Assembly (NCBI GenBank): GCA_937917505.1
Contig: CALDMQ010000194.1
Span: forward strand, 1 to 6,073
DNA length: 6,073 nt
Origin: an uncultured Erysipelotrichaceae bacterium
Lineage (GTDB): Bacteria > Bacillota_I > Bacilli_A > Erysipelotrichales > Coprobacillaceae
Direction: 5' to 3'
Below, one piece after another: positions 1-4,693 of the stretch (position 1 is its first letter; each line of letters opens with the position of its first letter). Both the position numbers and the translations under genes were made by a program. A model generated the notes under the pieces. The model did not search any database, was not told where the DNA came from, and saw only the letters and a list, made by a program, of their open reading frames with translations.

Positions 1-9
1 TGAAATATC

Positions 10-479
10 TCAATCCCTGTTTTTTATGTTATACCAATCTTCTTTTAACATAACCATGAGTATATTATTAGTATATTTATTACTATCTTTCATTTCATTT
101 TTTAAAATATCTTCTTGTTTAAATTGTCATTTTAAATAAATTTCTAGTTCTAATCAATGCAATTACAGTTCCTTTGAGTAGATTCATAAATAGCGATATG
201 AAAATCAGCCCAACGTAAGTTTCAATCAATTTCATTAATAACACTTTCTTTAATAATATGACTATGAGGTGTTATGATGAAAAAGAAATAATAGTCATCA
301 CTGTTAATCGCATTTATTATATAAGAAACAACTTTATCTTTTGTGGAAATTTCTTTATTTCCTGTTAGTTGTATAACTTTGGTGTTAAATAGATAATAGT
401 TTTGGTTGGAGTATATTTTAATATCTTCTGTTTAAGCAAGTCTTATAATAAAACAATCTTTTTTAACTATTTATTTCAT
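10..479 (-). pseudogene. Decayed GNAT-family (RimJ/RimL-like) N-acetyltransferase
   Basis: No intact gene lies in the first 495 bases, but the minus strand reads as a broken protein. One frame from the ATG at 479-477 gives pieces such as DCFIIRLA, KVIQLTGNKEISTKDKVVSY and KESVINEID*NLRWADF. Two other frames then give TRNLFKMTI and NKYTNNILMVMLKEDW. I recognise these in order as the N-terminal strand, the 'GESVINEIDW' core strands, the acetyl-CoA-binding helix and the C-terminal strand of RimJ/RimL-type acetyltransferases. In-frame stops lie at 471-473, 432-434, 222-224, 150-152 and 144-146, with a terminal TGA at 10-12. The stop at 222-224 is TGA where the family has Trp. A frameshift near 150-165 and a probable deletion near 121-123 (the fold between the CoA helix and the last strands is missing) complete the decay. 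The remnant is about 157 codons, against roughly 175-185 for such enzymes. The ancestral substrate cannot be inferred. The family call is from memory of the consensus, not a search. Confidence 0.7.
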
Positions 480-511
480 ATTAATCATCTTAAATATGAT
501 TATAATATATT

Positions 512-541
512 TTCATAATTCATATATGAATATCATATATT
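512..541 (+). promoter_or_regulatory. Possible sigma-E-like sporulation promoter of the dacB operon
   Basis: TTCATAAT (512-519), 14 bases, then CATATATT (534-541) resembles the Bacillus mother-cell sigma-E pattern (-35 near TCATATT, -10 near CATACA-T, 13-15 apart). Transcription would start around 547, just at the GGTGAT ribosome binding site. A housekeeping-like TATAAT at 501-506 has only a poor -35 (ATATTA, 478-483). The B. subtilis dacB-spmA-spmB operon is sigma-E controlled, which makes the call attractive. In DNA this AT-rich such matches arise easily, so it is tentative. Confidence 0.25.
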
Positions 542-555
542 TGAATGGTGATATT

Positions 556-1569
556 ATGAAAAAAGTATTAATCATTATATGTATGTTTTTAATGATGGTT
601 ACACCAGTAAAAGCAGTTGATTTTGTAGGAAAATCATATGTTGTGATGGATAGTTATAATCGTAATGTTCTTGCTAGTCAAAATGAACATCATATTCAAA
701 GTGTGGCTTCTATATCTAAAATCATGACTGCGATTGTCGCAATTGAAAATGCATCTTTAGATGATGTTTATACAATTGGTGATGAAGTGAATCAAGCATG
801 GGGAAGTGGTGTCTATATACATATAGGCGATCAAATCAGTTTAAGAGATTTACTTCATGGACTTATGTTAAGAAGTGGGAATGATGCAGCGAATGTTATT
901 GCAAAGAATATTGGTGGTGATATTGAGACTTTTGTATCTATGATGAATCAAAAGGCTAAGGAACTTGAGATGAATGATTCTTATTTTTCTAATCCAACAG
1001 GATTGGATGAAGAAGATAAAGGGAATTTATCAAGTGCTTATGATATGGCTTTGCTAATGTCGTATTGTAGTCAAAATGCTTTATTTAATGATATTGTATC
1101 TAAAGAAAGTTATATCAGAGAAGATGGTGGAGGTACTTGGAAAAATAAAAATCGTTTATTAAAAGAGTATGAATATTGTGTTGGTGGAAAAACAGGATTT
1201 ACCAAGAAAGCCAAAAGAACACTTGTAACACGTGCGATTAAAGATAACATATCTTTGGTTATTGTTACTTTAAATTGTGGGAATGATTTTGAATTTCATG
1301 AAAAAATGTATGAAGAATGTTTTGAAAAGTATGAAAATTTACTTGTTTTACCCAAAGGAATATATCAATATCACGGGCATTCTTTTTTAATTGATGAAGA
1401 TTTGTATTATTGTGGGAAAGAGAAAGTGAAACCCACTTTTGAACTTGTAAATGACCAATTCCAAGTTTATGTATCTCAAAACCAAATCTATAAAACCAAA
1501 AATAATTACCCTCTTAATATTATTTTACGTTATTGGTTGATTTTATTAGGAGAATGTTTTAATGGCTAG
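556..1569 (+). CDS. dacB: D-alanyl-D-alanine carboxypeptidase (S11 family, DacB/PBP5*-like)
   Basis: This 337-residue penicillin-binding protein removes the terminal D-Ala from peptidoglycan stem peptides outside the membrane. It has a Sec signal peptide (MKK, hydrophobic residues 4-17, probable cleavage after VKA at 18-20). The three serine-enzyme motifs follow: SISK with nucleophile Ser52 (52-55), SGN (107-109) and KTG (212-214), plus the family signature SNPTGL (145-150). A hydrophobic C-terminal stretch (about 319-335) probably anchors it to the membrane. The ATG at 556 is preferred over an upstream one at 496: it begins the signal peptide and follows GGTGAT (547-552), which pairs with the 16S 3' end. 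The stop overlaps spmA by 8 nt. In B. subtilis dacB-spmA-spmB is a sporulation operon in which DacB lowers cortex cross-linking. The same role is inferred here from context, because S11 sequence alone does not separate DacB from DacF or vegetative DacA. Confidence 0.9.
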   Translation: MKKVLIIICMFLMMVTPVKAVDFVGKSYVVMDSYNRNVLASQNEHHIQSVASISKIMTAIVAIENASLDDVYTIGDEVNQAWGSGVYIHIGDQISLRDLLHGLMLRSGNDAANVIAKNIGGDIETFVSMMNQKAKELEMNDSYFSNPTGLDEEDKGNLSSAYDMALLMSYCSQNALFNDIVSKESYIREDGGGTWKNKNRLLKEYEYCVGGKTGFTKKAKRTLVTRAIKDNISLVIVTLNCGNDFEFHEKMYEECFEKYENLLVLPKGIYQYHGHSFLIDEDLYYCGKEKVKPTFELVNDQFQVYVSQNQIYKTKNNYPLNIILRYWLILLGECFNG

Positions 1570-2131
1570 ATTATGGCGATATGGGATGTCTGTTTTTTTA
1601 ATTTGTGGACTTTTAACTGAAAGAGAAGAAGACCTTGTGAATGCAATAATGGACACACCATTTATGGTGTTGGATCTTGTGATGACTCTTGTTTTATCTG
1701 CGTGTTTATGGGGAGGGTTTTTAAAGATCATTGAAAAGACAGGTTTTATGAACTATGTTTCTTTTCTTTTTTATCCGTTGTTAAAATGGATTTACGGTCC
1801 TGTACTTGATAAAGAAGATGTCTATGTCTATCTTTCTTCTAATATAACCGCTAATCTTTTAGGACTTGGAACACTTGCAACGTTATCAGGAATCAAAGCA
1901 TTTAAGAAACTTCATCAAATCAATCCTCACCCTCAGTATCCAAGTCGTCCTATGATGACACTTGTGATTATGAATACAGCAGGTATGTGTTTATTTCCAT
2001 CGTCTATGATTATGCTTCGTCAACAATTTTGTAGTGAAAATGTTTATGTTTTTTATCCTTATATGTTATTGATTTCATTTGTGATTATTATAGTTGGTTT
2101 ATGGATTCAAAGGATGATTGATCATGAATAA
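1562..2131 (+). CDS. spmA: Spore maturation protein A
   Basis: A polytopic membrane protein of 189 residues (B. subtilis SpmA is about 196), of the nucleoside-recognition/gate-domain type. SpmA and SpmB together promote spore core dehydration and heat resistance; the transported species is not firmly known. Hydrophobic segments lie at about 6-18, 35-57, 63-78, 96-112, 132-152 and 162-183. The most family-like stretch is residues 98-113 (ANLLGLG followed by SGIKAF). The start at 1562 has AGGAGA at 1548-1553, 8 nt upstream, lying inside dacB, and overlaps the dacB stop by 8 nt. The downstream ATG of spmB overlaps this gene in the same way. One oddity is that SpmA proteins, as I recall, read 'LGLGNAATP-GLKA' where this one reads LGLGTLATLSGIKA, losing the Asn and Pro. 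Family identity rests on that stretch, the length and the neighbours. Confidence 0.87.
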   Translation: MARLWRYGMSVFLICGLLTEREEDLVNAIMDTPFMVLDLVMTLVLSACLWGGFLKIIEKTGFMNYVSFLFYPLLKWIYGPVLDKEDVYVYLSSNITANLLGLGTLATLSGIKAFKKLHQINPHPQYPSRPMMTLVIMNTAGMCLFPSSMIMLRQQFCSENVYVFYPYMLLISFVIIIVGLWIQRMIDHE

Positions 2132-2633
2132 AATCATTATTATTTTTTTAGGTATTGTTTTTATTGATGGGATTTTAAAAAGAAAAAATATGTTTGATTA
2201 TTTTATAGAAGGTGTTAAAGAAGCATTATCTTTGTTTAAACCACTTTTTACAACATTAGTTGCATTTATGTTATTTGTGACATGTATGCGAAATAGTGGA
2301 TTTATAGATATATTAGGAAAATTACTTGCACCAGTATTGGATATTTTTCAGATACCTGTAGATATTGCGGTGTTGTCATTGTTAAGACCAGTCAGCGCAA
2401 ATGCTTCACTTTCTTTTTTATACTCCATTTATGAATTCTTTGGAATTGATCACCCAGTGAGTTTACTTGGAACTTTGATTCAAAGTGGAAGTGATACAAC
2501 TTTATATGTGATTACTTTATATTTTTCTTCTATACATTTGAAAAAAACAGGATATTGTTTATGGATTGGCTTGTTCATGGACTTTCTTGCAATCATGATA
2601 GCTATCATGTTCTATTTAAAAGTATTTGTATAA
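2124..2633 (+). CDS. spmB: Spore maturation protein B
   Basis: A 169-residue integral membrane partner of SpmA (B. subtilis SpmB is about 178). Membrane segments are visible at about 3-17, 38-56, 80-100 and 144-166. The conserved core is clear: LLRPVSANASL (86-96), GTLIQSGSDTTLYVITLYF (116-134) and a KKTGY turn (140-144). These match the SpmB 'RP.S.SG', 'QGSTDTTFYILTVYFGS' and 'KKTRYA' landmarks. The ATG at 2124 is chosen over an in-frame TTG at 2118 because AAAGGA (2109-2114) sits 9 nt upstream of it. It overlaps the spmA stop by 8 nt, implying translational coupling. It probably works with SpmA in the forespore or mother-cell membrane during spore maturation. Both genes are intact, suggesting that the host sporulates or did so recently. 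Confidence 0.9.
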   Translation: MNKIIIIFLGIVFIDGILKRKNMFDYFIEGVKEALSLFKPLFTTLVAFMLFVTCMRNSGFIDILGKLLAPVLDIFQIPVDIAVLSLLRPVSANASLSFLYSIYEFFGIDHPVSLLGTLIQSGSDTTLYVITLYFSSIHLKKTGYCLWIGLFMDFLAIMIAIMFYLKVFV

Positions 2634-2653
2634 TTGAAATATCTGTGTATAAT
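2626..2653 (+). promoter_or_regulatory. Probable rluB promoter
   Basis: A perfect -10 TATAAT (2648-2653), preceded by TGTG, lies 22 bases before the rluB start. The best -35 at 16-nt spacing is TTGTAT (2626-2631), matching only half of TTGACA and overlapping the end of spmB. Transcription would start around 2660, just before the AAAGGA ribosome binding site. It would allow vegetative expression of rluB independently of the sporulation operon. Confidence is moderate because the -35 is weak. Confidence 0.5.
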
Positions 2654-2675
2654 GGAGAGGAAAGGACGTGAGACT

Positions 2676-3422
2676 ATGGAAAGACTACAAAAGGCAATTG
2701 CGAACAGTGGCTATACGTCACGTAGAAAAGCAGAAGATTTAATTCGTGCTGGAAGAGTTGAAGTCAATGGTGAAGTCGTAAGTGAATTAGGATTTAAAGT
2801 CAAACAAGGCGATTTGATTATGATTGATGGAAAAGCATTAGAGGGAGAAAACAAAGTTTATTATGTTTTCTATAAGCCTAAGAGTTGTATTTGTACTTTA
2901 AGTGATGAATTAGGAAGAAAGACAGTTATTGATTATTTTGAAGGTATTAAAGAACGTATTTATCCAGTAGGACGTTTGGATTATGATACAACAGGACTTT
3001 TATTTATGAGTAATGATGGGGAATTTGCAAATTTAATGATGCACCCAAGTTCTCATTTAGAAAAAGTTTATGAAGTCACTGTCAGTGGACTTGTTACTGG
3101 AGAAACATTGCATAAGTTAGAAAAAGGTATTTATTTAGAAGGTGTCAAGACTCTACCATGTAAGATTAAAGTTGTAGGTAAAGATGTTGAGCATCAAACA
3201 ACAATGTTAATGATTAAACTTGTAGAAGGAAAAAATAGACAAGTTAAGAAAATGTTTGAAACAATGGGACATAAGGTGAAAAGACTTCATCGTAGTCAAA
3301 TTGGTTTAATTCAATTAAAAGGTTTAAAACCTGGAGAATATCGTATTTTAAAACCACAAGAAGTCAAAGACTTAAAGAAAATGGCTCTTTATAAAAAGGA
3401 AAGAAATGCCCAAAGAAGATAG
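2676..3422 (+). CDS. rluB: 23S rRNA pseudouridine synthase, RluB family
   Basis: A 248-residue RsuA/RluB-type enzyme that isomerises uridine to pseudouridine in rRNA in the cytoplasm; RluB acts at the U2605 region (E. coli numbering) of 23S rRNA. An N-terminal S4 RNA-binding domain (about 1-60, with SGYTSRRKAEDLI at 11-23) precedes the catalytic domain. The signature GRLDYDTTGLL (99-109) carries the catalytic Asp102, and EGKNRQVKKMF plus a downstream RLHRSQIG block are typical of the family. The ATG at 2676 is preferred over in-frame TTG 2634 and ATG 2652: AAAGGA (2661-2666) lies 9 nt upstream and the protein then begins exactly at the S4 domain. The order spmB-rluB is also seen in B. subtilis. 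RluB rather than RsuA is favoured by context and by the basic C-terminal tail. Confidence 0.92.
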   Translation: MERLQKAIANSGYTSRRKAEDLIRAGRVEVNGEVVSELGFKVKQGDLIMIDGKALEGENKVYYVFYKPKSCICTLSDELGRKTVIDYFEGIKERIYPVGRLDYDTTGLLFMSNDGEFANLMMHPSSHLEKVYEVTVSGLVTGETLHKLEKGIYLEGVKTLPCKIKVVGKDVEHQTTMLMIKLVEGKNRQVKKMFETMGHKVKRLHRSQIGLIQLKGLKPGEYRILKPQEVKDLKKMALYKKERNAQRR

Positions 3423-3426
3423 TGTA

Positions 3427-3467
3427 TAACCTCACTGTGTTTGTCTATAATAGGCAATAGGAGGTTA
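3427..3467 (+). promoter_or_regulatory. SD-sequestering inverted repeat with internal promoter -10
   Basis: TAACCTC (3427-3433) is perfectly complementary to GAGGTTA (3461-3467), and the right arm overlaps most of the GGAGG ribosome binding site (3460-3464) of the next gene. A TATAAT (3446-3451) lies in the loop, which would place the transcription start near 3458, after the left arm. Transcripts reading through from rluB could therefore hide the ribosome binding site, while transcripts from the internal promoter could not. No good -35 is visible (TGTATA at 3423-3428). The repeat is seen directly; the regulatory role is inference. Confidence 0.4.
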
Positions 3468-3471
3468 CATC

Positions 3472-3681
3472 ATGCGTAGTGTTGTGAGTGAAAATCAAAA
3501 GAGTGAATGTTGTGGAATATGTGGTTCGCATGAACCATTTATAGAACATATGAAACTCGAGGGTGTTTATTTTTTATGGTGTCGTAAATGTCACACCATT
3601 ACATTTTTTAGAAAACCTCAAAATCTTTTGAAACAAAAAGAAATTGAAAAACAAATGAATGTCTTTATGAAAGGTAAATGA
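3472..3681 (+). CDS. Small zinc-ribbon protein of unknown function
   Basis: A 69-residue protein I do not recognise. It has two CxxC knuckles, C14-GI-C17 and C37-RK-C40, 19 residues apart, with an extra Cys13 and a His41 next to the second knuckle. This is the layout of a small zinc ribbon that usually binds one zinc ion. The C-terminal third is basic (several Lys, net positive), so contact with nucleic acid or an acidic partner is possible but not shown. Translation is well supported: GGAGG at 3460-3464 lies 7 nt before the ATG, and a strong terminator follows the stop immediately. It sits 49 bases after rluB in the same direction. The presence of its own TATAAT suggests it is separately expressed. 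No enzymatic residues are apparent. Confidence 0.75.
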   Translation: MRSVVSENQKSECCGICGSHEPFIEHMKLEGVYFLWCRKCHTITFFRKPQNLLKQKEIEKQMNVFMKGK

Positions 3682-3682
3682 A

Positions 3683-3719
3683 AATGGATAGTTCATCGAA
3701 CTATCCATTGCTTTTTATT
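3683..3719. terminator. Bidirectional intrinsic terminator between convergent genes
   Basis: A perfect 12-bp stem (3683-3694 with 3698-3709) and a 3-nt loop start 1 base after the zinc-ribbon stop codon. On the plus strand the stem is followed by GCTTTTTATT, a good T-tract. On the minus strand it is followed by TTTTCATTT and lies just 5 bases after the ferredoxin stop. One hairpin can thus end both convergent transcripts, more efficiently in the plus direction. Confidence 0.88.
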
Positions 3720-3897
3720 CGTTTACAATTGCACCAACTGGGCAGCTTTCAGCAGCTTCTTTAGCAGCATCTGCTAATTCAGCAGGAACTTCACCAATGA
3801 TGTTTTCTGCTAATCCATCAGCGTTTAAATCAAATACTTCTGGACATACTGCAGTACAAGCACCACAACCGATACAAGAATCGTTAACTTTATACAT
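3715..3897 (-). CDS. Single-cluster [4Fe-4S] ferredoxin
   Basis: A 60-residue acidic soluble electron carrier. The cluster motif C8-IG-C11-GA-C14 is followed by C18-P near the N terminus and C52-PVGAI near the C terminus. Ligands are expected to be Cys8, 11, 14 and 52. The second CxxCxxC of clostridial 2[4Fe-4S] ferredoxins is absent, so this is the mono-cluster type (as in Bacillus ferredoxins). Cys18 is then left over: it may be free or paired. Acidic residues in the middle are usual for partner docking. The start is fixed by AGGAGG (3911-3906) 8 nt upstream. It is monocistronic, with its own promoter and a shared terminator. Redox partners cannot be deduced from the neighbours, because nothing nearby is an obvious oxidoreductase. 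Confidence 0.95.
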   Translation of the reverse strand: MYKVNDSCIGCGACTAVCPEVFDLNADGLAENIIGEVPAELADAAKEAAESCPVGAIVNE

Positions 3898-3927
3898 TTG
3901 TTTTACCTCCTATAATTTTATATACAT

Positions 3928-3956
3928 ATTATAAACGAAATCACATTATTTTTAAA
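3928..3956 (-). promoter_or_regulatory. Ferredoxin promoter
   Basis: Read on the minus strand, TTTAAA (3956-3951), 17 bases, then a perfect TATAAT (3933-3928) forms a housekeeping-type promoter. Transcription would begin near 3921, leaving about 24 bases of leader that includes the AGGAGG site. It is back to back with the promoter of the gene on the other strand. Confidence 0.65.
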
Positions 3957-3963
3957 GTTTAAT

Positions 3964-3992
3964 TTCATAATTTTTAAGAGTTATGTTATAAT
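3964..3992 (+). promoter_or_regulatory. Extended -10 promoter of the tail-anchored protein gene
   Basis: TTCATA (3964-3969), 17 bases, then TATAAT (3987-3992), with the extended element TATG (3982-3985) one base upstream as in Gram-positive TRTGnTATAAT promoters. The expected start point is about 3997-3999, only some 10 bases before the preferred ATG at 4009. The mRNA would therefore have a very short leader. Confidence 0.7.
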
Positions 3993-4008
3993 AGGGACGG
4001 TGATGAAA

Positions 4009-4650
4009 ATGGAAAAACAATCAAGAATACAAAAATATAAAGAATTAAGAGAAGAAATGAAAGAAGAAGTGGCTATCAATAGGCATATTGATACAATATC
4101 TGTAGATGAAGATGATGATTTCTTAGCTTTTATACCAAAACCAAAACAAGAAGATATGAATGATACATTAATGAATCCTTTATCTTATGAAACATTAGAT
4201 GAAGATTCAAATGTGCAACATGCTTTAAATGAAGCTAAGGTGAATATGGGTAAAGAACAATTTAATACACGTTTAGATATTTTAAATAAGATAAAAAAAG
4301 AAGAAGTTCAACAACCTCGTCATATGGAAGAAGAACATATTTATGAAGAAAAACAAGAAGAACCAAAAAAGATGTCTTTATTAGAAAAACTTGCTGCTAT
4401 GTCACCTGAAGAAGATGCTGAAGAATTAAGAAGGTACGAAGAAGAAACAAGTATTGAAGAATTGGTAAAATCACAAAAGAGTGAAAAGAAATCTAAAAAA
4501 GAAAAAGTTGTTATTGAGGAATATGACGAAGATGAAGATGATGGTGAAGAAGAAAATAAGGTTGTAAAAGTTTTAAATTATGTTATTTTAGTCTTTATTG
4601 TTATTTTCTTAATATTAATAGGTTTTATTGTCAAACAAATGTTTTTTTAA
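4009..4650 (+). CDS. Acidic tail-anchored membrane protein of unknown function
   Basis: A 213-residue protein I do not recognise. It has a long, charged, mostly helical cytoplasmic part very rich in Glu, Asp and Lys (for example EEYDEDEDDGEEENK around 165-180), short coiled-coil-like stretches, and no signal peptide. It ends in a single hydrophobic segment (about 187-207) followed by KQMFF. This predicts a tail-anchored topology with the body in the cytoplasm. A conserved-looking DEDDDFLAFIPK lies near residues 33-44. ATG 4009 is chosen because GGTGAT (3999-4004) precedes it at the right distance and lies in the predicted transcript. GTG 4000 and ATG 4003 are in-frame alternatives adding 3 or 2 residues. 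It has its own extended -10 promoter and lies just upstream of cmk-der, separated by a hairpin. A scaffold or adaptor role at the membrane is only a guess. Low-complexity charge makes homology calls unreliable. Confidence 0.85.
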   Translation: MEKQSRIQKYKELREEMKEEVAINRHIDTISVDEDDDFLAFIPKPKQEDMNDTLMNPLSYETLDEDSNVQHALNEAKVNMGKEQFNTRLDILNKIKKEEVQQPRHMEEEHIYEEKQEEPKKMSLLEKLAAMSPEEDAEELRRYEEETSIEELVKSQKSEKKSKKEKVVIEEYDEDEDDGEEENKVVKVLNYVILVFIVIFLILIGFIVKQMFF

Positions 4651-4673
4651 ACTAAGGGGAACCTTAGTTTTTT
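4649..4673 (+). terminator. Terminator or attenuator hairpin between the tail-anchored gene and cmk
   Basis: AAACTAAGG (4649-4657), a GGAA loop, and CCTTAGTTT (4662-4670) form a perfect 9-bp stem that overlaps the upstream stop codon. It is followed by TTT, giving six T in a row at 4668-4673. The stem has only three G-C pairs and the free T-tract is short, so termination is probably partial. No convincing promoter is seen between it and cmk, so read-through may supply cmk-der transcription. Confidence 0.55.
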
Positions 4674-4693
4674 AAAGAAAGAGGGTATATGTT

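Noticed and set aside
222..224. TGA at a conserved Trp position suggesting TGA recoded as tryptophan
   Set aside because: The intact genes use TGG for Trp, the zinc-ribbon gene ends in TGA, and the same relic also contains TAA and TAG stops. Ordinary pseudogene decay explains it.
1..495. Possible riboswitch, small RNA, CRISPR or IS end in the ORF-poor left edge
   Set aside because: I found no repeat array, no terminal inverted repeats and no strong structured element. The minus-strand acetyltransferase relic accounts for most of the stretch.
496..555. 20-residue N-terminal extension of dacB from ATG 496
   Set aside because: It would bury the signal peptide behind a Tyr/Ile-rich stretch encoded by palindromic AT-rich promoter DNA. 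ATG 556 has a proper GGTGAT site and begins the signal peptide.
1546..1731. 61-codon minus-strand open frame
   Set aside because: It lies across the dacB-spmA junction, antisense to well-supported genes, with no recognisable domain. It is a shadow frame.
2634..2653. TTGAAA (2634-2639) as the -35 partner of TATAAT (2648-2653)
   Set aside because: The spacing is only 8 bases, far from the 16-18 needed.
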